Shown here in pieces: positions 1 through 8,040 of a stretch of 44,413 nt of DNA. This DNA is from Pseudolysinimonas_A sp041984585 (GTDB taxonomy: Bacteria; Actinomycetota; Actinomycetes; Actinomycetales; Microbacteriaceae), in contig JBHIXX010000020.1 in the NCBI GenBank assembly GCA_041984585.1, positions 1 to 44,413 on the forward strand, given 5' to 3'. Below the pieces are notes generated by a model, which saw nothing but the letters and a program-made list of their open reading frames with translations, was not told where the DNA came from and made no database searches. The translations under genes were made by a program, and so were the position numbers. Position 1 is the stretch's first letter. Every line of letters starts with the position of its first letter.

Positions 1-108
1 ACCCTCGAGACCGGCGCCGAGATCCAGGTGCCGCTGTTCCTCGAGTCGGGCACCAAGGTCAAGGTCGACACCCGCTCGGGCGACTACCTCGGCCGGGTGA
101 CCGACTGA
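1..108 (+). CDS. efp: Elongation factor P, C-terminal fragment
   Basis: The first 35 codons of the window encode the end of translation elongation factor P, which enters the ribosomal E/P region and relieves stalling at polyproline stretches. The visible residues are the last OB-fold: an IQVPLFLESGTKVKVDTRSG run followed by DYLGRV, a very conserved EF-P ending. The start lies outside the window, so the modified lysine/arginine loop cannot be judged. nusB follows 25 bases later on the same strand, and efp-nusB is the common actinobacterial order. Confidence 0.93.
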   Translation, partial: TLETGAEIQVPLFLESGTKVKVDTRSGDYLGRVTD

Positions 109-133
109 CCGCCGCGCGGTCGCGGGGCGTCCG

Positions 134-541
134 ATGAGCGCGCGCACCAAGGCGCGCAAACGCGCCCTCGACATCCTGTACGGCGCCGACGTGCGCGGCG
201 TCGCCATCCCCGAGCTGCTCGCCGAGGAGGCCGCCCGTGCGGCGGCGCGTCCCGAGCGGGCCTCGTCGTGGGACTACGCCCGCGACATCGTCGAGGGGGT
301 CGTCGAGCACCTCGACGAGATCGACCAGTCGATCGTCGACCACGCCCAGGGCTGGCGCCTCGACCGGATGCCGGCCGTCGACCGCGCGCTCGCGCGCATC
401 GGCGTGTGGGAGATCCGCTACCGCGACGACATCCCCGACGGGGTCGCGATCGCCGAGGCCGTCGAGGCGGCGCGCGAGCTGAGCACCGACGAGTCGGCCG
501 GGTTCCTGAACGGGCTGCTCGGCGCGGTGGCGAAGGGCTGA
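134..541 (+). CDS. nusB: Transcription antitermination factor NusB
   Basis: A 135-residue protein of normal NusB length. NusB pairs with NusE (ribosomal protein S10) at boxA RNA in rRNA antitermination. The N-terminus SARTKARKRALDILYGADV is the family's basic RNA-contacting helix (consensus RxxAxxxLYxxD). The core contains WDYARDIVEGVVEHLDEID, then LDRMPAVDRALARIGVWEI and the ending STDESAGFLNGLLGAVAKG, all typical. The ATG at 134 puts the conserved basic helix right at the start; the ribosome site before it is weak. It lies just downstream of efp and probably shares its transcript. Confidence 0.95.
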   Translation: MSARTKARKRALDILYGADVRGVAIPELLAEEAARAAARPERASSWDYARDIVEGVVEHLDEIDQSIVDHAQGWRLDRMPAVDRALARIGVWEIRYRDDIPDGVAIAEAVEAARELSTDESAGFLNGLLGAVAKG

Positions 542-542
542 C

Positions 543-1211
543 GTGACCCGCGGGCTGCTGGTGCTCGACCTGGACGGGACCCTCGTCCTAGGCGATGCCC
601 CGGTGGAGGCGTACGGCCGCGAGGCGGTCGAGGCGCTGCCCGAGCAGGCCCGCGGCGACGCGGCGGCCCGCATCGCCGCGTTCCTGGCGGGAGACCGCGA
701 CGCCGTGCCCGGGGCCCGTGACGGCTACCAGGCCGTCGCGCGCGCGGCCCGCGCCGCCGGGGCCGACCGGGACGACCTGGAGGCGGCGTTCCACCGATCC
801 CGTACCGCGCGGGAGGGCTGGCTGCACGCCGTGCGGGCGCCCACCGGAGCCGCCGCGGTGCTCGGCGCCCTCGACGGCGTGCGGCGTGTGGTCGCCACCA
901 ACTCGCCGAGCGGGGTGCCCGCGCTGCTCGAGCACGTGGGGCTCAGCATGGTGGTCGACGACGTGATCGAGGGGGCGGCCAAGCCCGACGGGATGCCCGC
1001 CGTGCTCGACCGGTTCGGGGTCGCTGGCGCGCGCATCGCCGGGATGGGCGACATCTGGATCAATGACCTCGCCGAGATCGCCGCCCGCGGCGGGACCACC
1101 TTCCTCATCGACCGGCACGGGCTGTCGGAGGGGGAGCCGACCGCCCGTGGTCGGGTGCCGGAAGAGCTGCTGCCCGCGATCACCGAGTGGGCGGCTGCAC
1201 TGCCCGACTGA
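543..1211 (+). CDS. HAD-superfamily hydrolase (phosphatase-like)
   Basis: A 222-residue haloacid-dehalogenase-fold hydrolase that probably acts on a small phosphorylated metabolite; the substrate is unknown. Motif I is LDLDGTL, with the nucleophile Asp9 and the acid/base Asp11. Motif II is VVATNSPSG, motif III the lysine in GAAKPDG, and motif IV the acidic MGDIWINDLAE near residue 170. A helical cap (about 20-95) sits between motifs I and II, as in phosphoglycolate-phosphatase-like subfamilies. The GTG start lies one base after the nusB stop, so translation is probably coupled to nusB. A perfect inverted repeat follows the stop. Confidence 0.85.
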   Translation: MTRGLLVLDLDGTLVLGDAPVEAYGREAVEALPEQARGDAAARIAAFLAGDRDAVPGARDGYQAVARAARAAGADRDDLEAAFHRSRTAREGWLHAVRAPTGAAAVLGALDGVRRVVATNSPSGVPALLEHVGLSMVVDDVIEGAAKPDGMPAVLDRFGVAGARIAGMGDIWINDLAEIAARGGTTFLIDRHGLSEGEPTARGRVPEELLPAITEWAAALPD

Positions 1212-1213
1212 CG

Positions 1214-1246
1214 GCATCCGTTTGTAAACGTCTGGAAAACGGATGC
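1214..1246. promoter_or_regulatory. Perfect 10-bp inverted repeat (operator or terminator)
   Basis: Arms GCATCCGTTT (1214-1223) and AAACGGATGC (1237-1246) are exact reverse complements with a 13-base loop. The left arm overlaps a second palindrome, CGTTTGTAAACG (1219-1230). The element lies just after the HAD gene and about 110 bases before the phosphonate-type SBP gene. There is no T-run after it, so an operator for the downstream transporter operon is as plausible as a terminator. No protein can be assigned. Confidence 0.5.
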
Positions 1247-1358
1247 TGGATTCGCTCATTTCCGGGACGACCGCCGGATACCGTGAAAACGGACGCCGTG
1301 CGCGTCCGATCACATTCCGCAGCGCCGGGTCCGCCGGCGTTCGACACGGAGGACACCC

Positions 1359-2336
1359 ATGAAGAAGACGCATCTGATCGCGGCGGGCATCGCCGCGGGC
1401 GCGCTGGCGCTCACCGGCTGCACCGCCACCGATGAGGGCGAGAGCACCGAGTGGCCCGAGGAGCTCGTGCTGGGCCTCGTGCCCTCGCAGGAGGTCGACC
1501 AGCTGGTCGAGGACGCCGGCGTGCTCGGCGACCTGCTCTCGGAGGAGCTCGGCATCCCCGTGACGACCACCGTCACCGACAACTACGCCGGTCTCGTCGT
1601 CGCCATGCAGACCGACCAGGCCCAGATCGGGATGTTCGGCCCGATCGCGCTGGTGCAGGCGATGGACCAGGCGGACGCCACGCCGATCCTCCAGTCCATC
1701 CGATTCGGCAGCGCCGCGTACCACACCCAGTGGTTCACCAACGACCCCGATCGCTTCTGCACGATCTCCGACCCTGTCGTGGTGACCGACGACGAGGGCG
1801 TCGATTTCGCCTTCTGCAACGGCACCGACACGGCGGAAGAGGGCCCGGTGGGCGAGGAGGCGCTGGGCGCCATCGAGGCGGGTGAGACCATCTCGTTCGT
1901 CGACGAGCTGAGCGCCTCGGGCTACTACTATCCGGCGACGCAGCTCGAGAACATCGGACTCGACCCGTTCAGCGACATCACCCCGCTGTTCGCCGGCGGA
2001 CACCCGAACTCGGTCCAGACCGTCGCCCGCGGGGACGCGGCCGTCGGCGTCTCGTTCGACGACGCCCGTGGCGGCCTCGCCGAGGAGGACCCGACGATCG
2101 GTACGGCGGTCACGGTGTTCGCGTGGTCGACCCAGATCCCGAACGACGGCATCGCGGTCGGGGCCTCCCTGCCGGACGACCTGGTGCAGGCCATCACCGA
2201 CGCGTTCCTCGCCATCGCCGAGACCGAGGAGGGCCTCGCCGCCCTCGACGCGGTCTACGAGATCGAGGGACTCGTGCCCGCCGACCTGGACGCGCTCGAC
2301 GCCGCGCGCCAGGTGGAGGCGAACTTCGGGGAGTGA
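1359..2336 (+). CDS. Phosphonate/phosphite-type ABC transporter substrate-binding lipoprotein
   Basis: A 325-residue PhnD-family solute-binding protein. It has a lipoprotein signal (KK, hydrophobic stretch, then LTGC with lipidated Cys21), so it should be anchored outside the membrane. The mature part has family features: LVLGLVPSQEV early, TDNYAGLVVAMQTDQAQIGMFGP (binding lobe I), and SASGYYYPATQL near residue 190, where anion-binding residues usually sit. The next three genes encode the matching ATPase and two permeases. GGAGGA at 1348-1353 gives a good ribosome site. Phosphonate, phosphite and hypophosphite binders are not separable by eye, and no C-P lyase, phosphonatase or phosphite dehydrogenase gene is nearby. 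Confidence 0.88.
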   Translation: MKKTHLIAAGIAAGALALTGCTATDEGESTEWPEELVLGLVPSQEVDQLVEDAGVLGDLLSEELGIPVTTTVTDNYAGLVVAMQTDQAQIGMFGPIALVQAMDQADATPILQSIRFGSAAYHTQWFTNDPDRFCTISDPVVVTDDEGVDFAFCNGTDTAEEGPVGEEALGAIEAGETISFVDELSASGYYYPATQLENIGLDPFSDITPLFAGGHPNSVQTVARGDAAVGVSFDDARGGLAEEDPTIGTAVTVFAWSTQIPNDGIAVGASLPDDLVQAITDAFLAIAETEEGLAALDAVYEIEGLVPADLDALDAARQVEANFGE

Positions 2337-2347
2337 TCCCCGCCGGG

Positions 2348-2379
2348 CGCGGGCCGGTGCCTCCGGGTGCCGGCCCGCG
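2348..2379 (+). terminator. Strong GC hairpin after the SBP gene
   Basis: Perfect 10-bp arms CGCGGGCCGG (2348-2357) and CCGGCCCGCG (2370-2379) lie 11 bases after the SBP stop, with no following T-tract. It lies between the binding-protein gene and the ATPase gene of the same transporter, so it is more likely a partial terminator or a 3' stabiliser that raises binding-protein mRNA over the membrane components than a full stop. Confidence 0.55.
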
Positions 2380-2506
2380 TTCCATTCCCACCAGTTCTCA
2401 GGGGTCCGCGCGACGCCGACGGACGCCGTCCCGATCGGGCGGGATGCCGTCTCGGTCCGCCGGACTGGGAAGATGACGACATGTCCGACGCCGTGAGGAG
2501 CACCGC

Positions 2507-3283
2507 GTGATCAAGTTCGACAACGTCACGGTGCGCTATCCGAACGGGGTCGTCGGCCTCGACCAGGTGTCGCTCGAGATCCCGGACGGACAGTTCGTGG
2601 TGGTCGTCGGTCTCTCCGGGGCGGGCAAATCGACGCTCGTCCGCACCATCAACGGCCTGGTACCGGTCACCGAGGGCTCGCTCGAGGTCGAGGGGGTCGC
2701 CGTGCACGGCGCCTCGCCGCGCGCGCTCCGTCGGCTGCGCGCGCGGGTCGGCATGGTGTTCCAATCGTTCAATCTGGTGAAGCGCATCAGCGTGCTCAGC
2801 AATGTGCTGATCGGCCGCCTGCACTCCACCAACTGGTTCCGCTCGCTGGTCGGTTGGTACACGGCCCGCGACAAGGACCTCGCGTTCGACGCCCTCGACC
2901 GGGTCGGCATCATCGAGAAGGCCTACATCCGCGCCTCGGAGCTCTCCGGCGGTCAGCAGCAGCGGGTGGCGATCGCCCGGGTGCTCGCCCAGGAGCCGAG
3001 CGTGATCCTCGCCGACGAGCCGGTCGCCTCGCTCGACCCGCCGACGGCGAACCGCGTGATGCGCGACCTTCAGCGGATCAACCGCGACCTCGGCATCACC
3101 ACCGTGGTCAACCTCCACTTCCTCGACCTGGCCCGCACCTACGCGCAGCGCATCATCGGCATGCGCGCCGGCCAGGTCGTGTTCGACGGCCCGGCGGAGG
3201 ACGCCGACGACTCCGTGTTCGAGCAGATCTACGGCCGGTCCCTCACCGCCGACGATGTGCTGCTCGACGAGGAGGAGGCGTGA
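2507..3283 (+). CDS. phnC: Phosphonate-type ABC transporter ATP-binding protein
   Basis: A 258-residue ABC ATPase of the PhnC family that powers uptake through the two following permeases. Walker A is GLSGAGKS (35-42), Q-loop Gln86, signature LSGGQQQRVAIAR (146 on), and Walker B VILADEP (166-172), where PVASLDP is the PhnC-style D-loop. The stretch around NVLIGRLHSTNWFRSL (99-114) is also typical of PhnC. The GTG start has GAGGAG at 2495-2500 and overlaps the stop of a possible 9-codon ORF (2481-2510). The 3' end overlaps the next gene by 4 bases. Confidence 0.9.
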   Translation: MIKFDNVTVRYPNGVVGLDQVSLEIPDGQFVVVVGLSGAGKSTLVRTINGLVPVTEGSLEVEGVAVHGASPRALRRLRARVGMVFQSFNLVKRISVLSNVLIGRLHSTNWFRSLVGWYTARDKDLAFDALDRVGIIEKAYIRASELSGGQQQRVAIARVLAQEPSVILADEPVASLDPPTANRVMRDLQRINRDLGITTVVNLHFLDLARTYAQRIIGMRAGQVVFDGPAEDADDSVFEQIYGRSLTADDVLLDEEEA

Positions 3284-4092
3284 CGGCGGTCGCCCCGCCG
3301 CGGCGCGCCACGCCCTCGGCGCGGCCGAAGAAGCCGCGTCCGTCGATCCCGCTCATCGTCGGGATCATCGCCGCGATCGGCATCACGATCTGGGCGGGGA
3401 TCGGCATCGAGTTCACGCTGCTGCCCCTGATCACCGACATCGGGCGCGGCGCGCCGATCATCGAGGGGTTCCTCGCACCGAACTGGGGCTTCACCTTCCG
3501 CGTCTGGGACGCCTGGGTCGAGACGCTCAGCATCGCTGTGCTCGCGTCGCTCGTCGGGTGCGGGATCGCGCTCGTGCTCTCGTTCCTCGCCTCGAAGGTC
3601 ACGGCGCGCAACCCGATCGTCTTCCGGGTCTCTCGCTTCGTGCTGAGCCTGATCCGCTCGCTGCCGGACATCGCTTACGGCTTGATCTTCGTCGCGGCGG
3701 TCGGGATCGGGTCGCTCGCCGGCACGCTCGCGCTCATCATGTTCAACATCGGCGTCTGCGCGAAGCTCACGAGTGAGACGATCGACGGCATCGACCCCGG
3801 TCCGCTGGAAGCGGCGGATGCGTCCGGAGCCGGCGTGTTCCAGAGGTCTCGGTCGGCGGTGCTCCCGCAGATCCTGCCCAGCTACTTCTCCTACTCGTTC
3901 TACGTGTTCGAGCTCAACATCCGGGCCTCGGTCGTCATCGGCCTCGTCGGCGGCGGCGGCATCGGCCAGGTCATCCGCGTCCAGATGGGGCGGTTCTCCT
4001 ACGAGAACCTGTCGGCGATCATCATCACCCTGTTCGTGATCGTTTTCGCGCTCGACGTCGCGTCGCGCGCCATCCGACGGAGGCTGATCTGA
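3280..4092 (+). CDS. phnE: Phosphonate-type ABC transporter permease 1
   Basis: A 270-residue inner-membrane permease. The GTG start at 3280 overlaps the phnC stop (GTGA), which fixes the start; the open frame further upstream is antisense-style noise inside phnC. After a basic N-tail come about six hydrophobic segments. The ATPase-docking EAA loop is EAADASGAG about 55 residues before a FELNIRASVVIGLVGGGGIG motif, the PhnE hallmark. It most likely pairs with the next permease as a heterodimer, as in phosphite/hypophosphite and some phosphonate systems with two permease genes. The stop overlaps the next ATG by one base. Confidence 0.9.
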   Translation: MTAVAPPRRATPSARPKKPRPSIPLIVGIIAAIGITIWAGIGIEFTLLPLITDIGRGAPIIEGFLAPNWGFTFRVWDAWVETLSIAVLASLVGCGIALVLSFLASKVTARNPIVFRVSRFVLSLIRSLPDIAYGLIFVAAVGIGSLAGTLALIMFNIGVCAKLTSETIDGIDPGPLEAADASGAGVFQRSRSAVLPQILPSYFSYSFYVFELNIRASVVIGLVGGGGIGQVIRVQMGRFSYENLSAIIITLFVIVFALDVASRAIRRRLI

Positions 4093-4964
4093 TGTCCGCC
4101 CCCACCGCACGCAAGATGCTCGGCCGGGAGGGTCGCCCCTCCGCCCCGAGCAAGCTCCCGACGACGGTCGGACTGGTGGTCAGCGCGGTCGTGGTGATCG
4201 GCGCGATCATCCTCGTCGACGCGAACTGGGACCGGTTGCCCGAGCTGCCGCCGGCGCTCGTGCAGTACTTCGGGCTGATGGCCGAGGGCGTGCTGCACGT
4301 GCCGACCGAGGACCCGTACGCCGACTACTGGACGCGCGCCCTGTTCGCCATGATCGAGACGCTGCAGATGGCGTGGATCGGAACGGTGATCGGCGCCATC
4401 CTGAGCTTCCCGATCGGCTTCCTCGCCGCGCGCAACATCGCGCCGACCCCGGTCGTGTTCGTGACCCGCCAGGTGCTCAACATGATCCGCGCCATCCCGG
4501 AGGTCGTGTTCGGCATCGTGATCATGCTGCCGATCTTCGGACTCGGTCCACTGGCCGGCGCGCTGGCGATCGGCGTCGGGTCGATCGGCACGCTCGGCAA
4601 GCTCACGAGCGAGGTCGTCGAGTCGATCGACACCGGCCCGGTCGAGTCGGCCCGCGCGTCGGGGGCCGCCTCGCTGTCGACGATCCGCTGGACGATCGTG
4701 CCGCAGGTGCTGCCCGAGGTCGTCGCGTTCTGGCTGTACCGCTTCGAGATCAACATCCGCGCGAGCGCCATCTTCGGCTTGCTCGGCGCGGGCGGCATCG
4801 GCTTCCTGCTCAACCAGCTGTTCCAGCACCGCTACTGGGACCGGATCGGGATCACCCTCGTGGTGATCATCGTCGTCACGATGATCGTCGATCAGATCTC
4901 GGGCAGCATCCGCAAGCGCATCATCGGCGGGGGATCGCACGCGCCGCACGCCGAGCCGGTCTGA
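4092..4964 (+). CDS. phnE: Phosphonate-type ABC transporter permease 2
   Basis: A 290-residue second PhnE-family permease, clearly a paralogue of its upstream neighbour. It has an ESARASGAASLSTIRWTIVPQ EAA loop, followed by FEINIRASAIFGLLGAGGIGFLLNQ. Relative to permease 1 it has a longer external segment after the first membrane helix (about residues 40-75). The pair makes the membrane channel for the SBP at 1359 and the ATPase at 2507. It is the last gene of the set; a 169-base gap follows, ending in the promoter of the next transporter. Confidence 0.9.
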   Translation: MSAPTARKMLGREGRPSAPSKLPTTVGLVVSAVVVIGAIILVDANWDRLPELPPALVQYFGLMAEGVLHVPTEDPYADYWTRALFAMIETLQMAWIGTVIGAILSFPIGFLAARNIAPTPVVFVTRQVLNMIRAIPEVVFGIVIMLPIFGLGPLAGALAIGVGSIGTLGKLTSEVVESIDTGPVESARASGAASLSTIRWTIVPQVLPEVVAFWLYRFEINIRASAIFGLLGAGGIGFLLNQLFQHRYWDRIGITLVVIIVVTMIVDQISGSIRKRIIGGGSHAPHAEPV

Positions 4965-5097
4965 CGCGGCGGACCCGTCGACGCGCTTCCGGCAACCGCT
5001 CCTCGCCGACGGGGACCCCGCGCCGCGGTCGATCGAGGCCCCGGGCGTCGCCAGATTGCGCAATGTGACGACGCGTTGCAGTGCGTGACGGGGTGGT

Positions 5098-5133
5098 TTG
5101 AGCCGCGCCCGCGGGTTCCCTACGGTCGAGCGC
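5098..5133 (+). promoter_or_regulatory. Leaderless promoter of the sulfonate/taurine-type operon
   Basis: A -35 box TTGAGC (5098-5103), a 17-base spacer and a -10 box TACGGT (5121-5126) are followed by 7 bases and then the ATG at 5134. Transcription would start at or next to the first codon, giving a leaderless mRNA, which is common in Actinobacteria. Just upstream lie a TTGCGCAA palindrome (5056-5063) and two similar TTGC...GTGACG words, possible regulator sites. The rest of 4965-5097 shows no gene. Confidence 0.7.
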
Positions 5134-6033
5134 ATGCCGGTCACCTCCACCATCGCCACCGCGCCCGCGCTCCGCGTCGGTCTGCGCGGAGTCGAGCGGC
5201 GCTTCCCCGCCGCCGAGGGCGAGAAGGTGGTGCTCCGCGACGTCGACATCGACATCCGTCCCGGCGAGATCATCGCACTGCTGGGCCCCTCCGGATGCGG
5301 CAAGTCGACCCTGCTCCGCCTGGTCGGCGGCCTCGACGCTCCGGATGCCGGCGCGGTCGAGATCGACGGGACGCCCGTCGCCGAGACCGATCAGCGCTCG
5401 GCGATCGCGTTCCAGGAGCCGCGCCTGCTGCCCTGGCGCAGCGTGGAGCGCAACGCCCAGCTCGGCCTCCCGGCCGGAACGCCGTCGTCGGCGGGACGCG
5501 AGCGGGTGCGGGAGCTGCTGCGCCTCGTACAGCTCGACCACGCGGGCGGCCTGCGCCCGAGCGAGATCTCCGGCGGGATGGCGCAGCGCGCGTCGCTCGC
5601 CCGAGCCCTCGCGCGCGGTCCCGGCGTGCTGCTGCTCGACGAGCCGTTCGGCGCGCTCGACGCGCTGACGCGCCTCACCATGCAGGACCTGCTGCTCGAG
5701 ATCCACGCCGCCGAGCCGGCGACCATTCTGCTCGTCACGCACGACGTCGACGAGGCGCTGGCGCTGGCCGACCGCATCGTGCTGCTGGGCGCCGACGGCG
5801 ACGCCCCCGGCTCGACGATCCGCTCGGTGCTCGATGTCGGCCGCCCGCGTCCGCGCGACCGCGCCGACCACGGCCTCGCGGTTCTCCGCGCCCAGCTGCT
5901 CGAGCAGCTCGGCGTCGACAGCCACCACGCGCCGAACTACGTCACCGCCGCGCTGCGCGCGCGCCGCGGGCAGGGCGCGTCGGTGCCGGCCCCCGCCTCG
6001 GGCGACGACGTGGCGCGCCCCCCGATCTTCTGA
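5134..6033 (+). CDS. Nitrate/sulfonate/taurine-type ABC transporter ATP-binding protein
   Basis: A 299-residue ABC ATPase of the SsuB/TauB/NrtD group. Walker A is GPSGCGKST (51-59). The FQEPRLLPWRSVERN stretch (93-107) is diagnostic for this group. The signature is ISGGMAQRASLARAL (145 on), Walker B VLLLDEPFGALD (165-176), and the H-loop is in LLVTHDVDEA. The C-terminal 50 residues extend past the usual domain. ATG 5134 was chosen because it sits 7 bases from an excellent -10 box; the in-frame TTG at 5098 is part of the -35 box. Aliphatic sulfonate is the best guess of substrate but cannot be proven from sequence. Confidence 0.88.
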   Translation: MPVTSTIATAPALRVGLRGVERRFPAAEGEKVVLRDVDIDIRPGEIIALLGPSGCGKSTLLRLVGGLDAPDAGAVEIDGTPVAETDQRSAIAFQEPRLLPWRSVERNAQLGLPAGTPSSAGRERVRELLRLVQLDHAGGLRPSEISGGMAQRASLARALARGPGVLLLDEPFGALDALTRLTMQDLLLEIHAAEPATILLVTHDVDEALALADRIVLLGADGDAPGSTIRSVLDVGRPRPRDRADHGLAVLRAQLLEQLGVDSHHAPNYVTAALRARRGQGASVPAPASGDDVARPPIF

Positions 6034-6097
6034 CCCGTCACATCCGCAGTACCGCATCACCACCACAGCACACCCACAGCACACCGAGGACACCATC

Positions 6098-7123
6098 ATG
6101 AAGAGGACCCCGATCGCGGCCATCGCCGCGGCAGCCGCCGTCGCACTGACGCTGACCGGCTGCATCGCGGGCGAGAACGCCGGCGGCGACTCCGGCGGCG
6201 ACGGCGGCGAGTGGAGCGCGAACACGCTCAGCGTCGACTTCGCCACCTACAACCCGCTCAGCCTGATCATCAAGGAGCAGGGCTGGCTCGAGGAGACCCT
6301 CGGCGACGACGTCGAGGTCACCTGGACCCAGTCGCTCGGCTCGAACAAGGCGAACGAGGGGCTGCGCGCCGGCGCCCTCGACGTCGGCTCGACCGCCGGC
6401 TCGGCGGCCCTGCTCGCCCGTGCGAACGGCTCGCCGATCCAGACGATCGACATCTACACCCAGCCGGAGTGGTCCGCGCTCGTGACGCTGCCCGGCAGCG
6501 GCATCGAGTCGGTCGCCGACCTGGCGGGCAAGACCGTCGCCGTCACCATCGGCACCGACCCGTACTTCTTCCTGCTGCAGGCGCTGGACGAGGCGGGCGT
6601 GGACGTCGCCGACGTCGAGATCCAGAACCTCCAGCACGCGGACGGCGGCGCCGCCCTCGTGAACGGGAGCGTGGACGCCTGGTCCGGACTCGACCCGATG
6701 ATGGCCGCGCACGAGCTGAACGACGGCGTGGAGCTCTTCTACCGCAACGTCGACTTCAACACCTACGGGTTCCTCAACGCGACCGAGGACTTCATCACCA
6801 ACCACGCCGACCTGGCGCAGGTGGTCGTGGACGCCTACGAGAAGGCCCGCGCCTGGGCGCTCGAGAACCCGGAGGAGACCGCGGCGCTGCTCGCCGAGGT
6901 GTCGGGCATCGACCCGGCCGTCGCCGAGGTCGTGCTGCTGGAGCGCACCGTGATCGACCTCGACCCGATCCCGGGAGCGGCGCAGCTCGCCGTGCTCGAG
7001 GTCGTCGGTCCGATCCAGGTCGCGAACGGCGACATCGCGTCGCAGCAGCAGGCGGATGACGCCCTCGCGTCGCTGTTCTACACCGCCTTCGCCGAGGCCG
7101 CCGACCCGAGCCGGGTGGGCTGA
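6098..7123 (+). CDS. Sulfonate/nitrate-type ABC transporter substrate-binding lipoprotein
   Basis: A 341-residue NitT/TauT-type binding protein. The signal peptide ends at LTGC (Cys22), followed by a Gly/Asp-rich tether (GGDSGGDGGE). The core resembles SsuA-like proteins: VDFATYNPLSLIIKEQGWLE, then WTQSLGSNKANEGLRAGALDVGSTAGSAALLARANG, and VADLAGKTVAVTIGTDPYFFLLQALDEAGV. Such proteins deliver alkanesulfonates, taurine, nitrate or related anions to the permease. It lies between its ATPase and permease genes, and the gap to the permease is only 5 bases. No sulfonate monooxygenase (ssuD/tauD) is nearby. Confidence 0.88.
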   Translation: MKRTPIAAIAAAAAVALTLTGCIAGENAGGDSGGDGGEWSANTLSVDFATYNPLSLIIKEQGWLEETLGDDVEVTWTQSLGSNKANEGLRAGALDVGSTAGSAALLARANGSPIQTIDIYTQPEWSALVTLPGSGIESVADLAGKTVAVTIGTDPYFFLLQALDEAGVDVADVEIQNLQHADGGAALVNGSVDAWSGLDPMMAAHELNDGVELFYRNVDFNTYGFLNATEDFITNHADLAQVVVDAYEKARAWALENPEETAALLAEVSGIDPAVAEVVLLERTVIDLDPIPGAAQLAVLEVVGPIQVANGDIASQQQADDALASLFYTAFAEAADPSRVG

Positions 7124-7128
7124 GACCG

Positions 7129-8031
7129 ATGACCGACCCTCGCCGCGACGACAGCACGTTCGCCCAGACCGCAGTGCGCACCGGTGGTGCGGACGGGTCC
7201 GAGCGCGCCGTCGCGGCGAGGGTCGCCGTCTCCAGCTACGGCGCCTCGGTGGTCGAGCGGCCACGGCCGCGCCGCCGCCTGCGTCCCTGGCAGCGGGTAG
7301 CGCTCGGCGGTGCCATCCCGCTCGCCCTGCTCGCCCTGTGGTGGGCGGCATCCGCGCTCGGCTGGGTCCCCGCCTTCAAGCTGCCCTCGCCGCAGGGCGT
7401 CATCTTCGCGGCGGTCGACCTGTGGGAGCGCGGGCTGCTCCAGATCCACGTCGCCATCTCGACCCAGCGTGTCTTCCTCGGCTTCGGCATCGGCGCCGTC
7501 ATCGGCCTCGTGCTCGGCGCCATCGTCGGGCTCTCCCGGCTGGCGGACGGCATCCTCGCGCCGACCGTCGGCGCCGCGCGCGCCGTGCCCTCGCTCGCCT
7601 GGGTGCCGCTGCTCATCCTCTACCTCGGCTTCGGCGAGGACTCGAAGGTCACTCTCGTCGCCATCGGCGCGCTGTTCCCCGTGTACACGACGGTCGCCGG
7701 CGCGCTGCGGCACGTCGACCCGCAGCTGGTCGAGATGGGGCGGGCGTTCGGACTCCGCCGGCTGCAGCTGCTGCTCACGGTGCAGCTGCCCGCCGTCATC
7801 CCGTCGATCGTCTCGGGCCTGCGTCTCGCGCTCGCCCAGGCGTGGCTGTTCCTCGTCGCCGCCGAGCTGGTCGGCTCGACCATGGGCCTCGGCTTCCTGC
7901 TGATCGAATCGCAGAACAACGGCCGCATCGACCGGCTGTTCCTCGCGATCGTGATCCTCGCCATCCTCGGGAAGCTCTCCGACGCCCTGATCGGACTCCT
8001 CGAGCGGTTCCTGCTCAAGCGCTGGGGCTGA
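7129..8031 (+). CDS. Sulfonate/nitrate-type ABC transporter permease
   Basis: A 300-residue membrane permease of the SsuC/TauC/NrtB family. A long polar N-terminal tail (about 55 residues) precedes a first helix at LALLALWWAASALGW and five more hydrophobic segments. Family landmarks are FKLPSPQGVI, AVPSLAWVPLLILYLGFGEDSKV, the EAA-type loop VEMGRAFGLRRLQLLLTVQLPA, and SGLRLALAQAWLFLVAAELVGS. It completes the importer begun at 5134. It ends 9 bases before a convergent gene on the other strand, with no terminator hairpin between them. Confidence 0.9.
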   Translation: MTDPRRDDSTFAQTAVRTGGADGSERAVAARVAVSSYGASVVERPRPRRRLRPWQRVALGGAIPLALLALWWAASALGWVPAFKLPSPQGVIFAAVDLWERGLLQIHVAISTQRVFLGFGIGAVIGLVLGAIVGLSRLADGILAPTVGAARAVPSLAWVPLLILYLGFGEDSKVTLVAIGALFPVYTTVAGALRHVDPQLVEMGRAFGLRRLQLLLTVQLPAVIPSIVSGLRLALAQAWLFLVAAELVGSTMGLGFLLIESQNNGRIDRLFLAIVILAILGKLSDALIGLLERFLLKRWG

Positions 8032-8040
8032 GCGACGCGA

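Noticed and set aside
588..2003. Long minus-strand open frame (471 codons)
   Set aside because: It is antisense to the HAD and SBP genes, is rich in Arg/Gly/Asp/His without any domain, and arises because GC-rich sequence lacks stop codons.
5098..5133. 12-codon N-terminal extension of the SsuB-like ATPase from TTG 5098
   Set aside because: The TTG is part of the -35 box of a well-spaced promoter, and the transcript would begin at ATG 5134.
1359..8031. A complete phosphonate- or sulfonate-degradation pathway
   Set aside because: Only importers are present; no C-P lyase, phosphonatase, SsuD or TauD homologue was found in the window.
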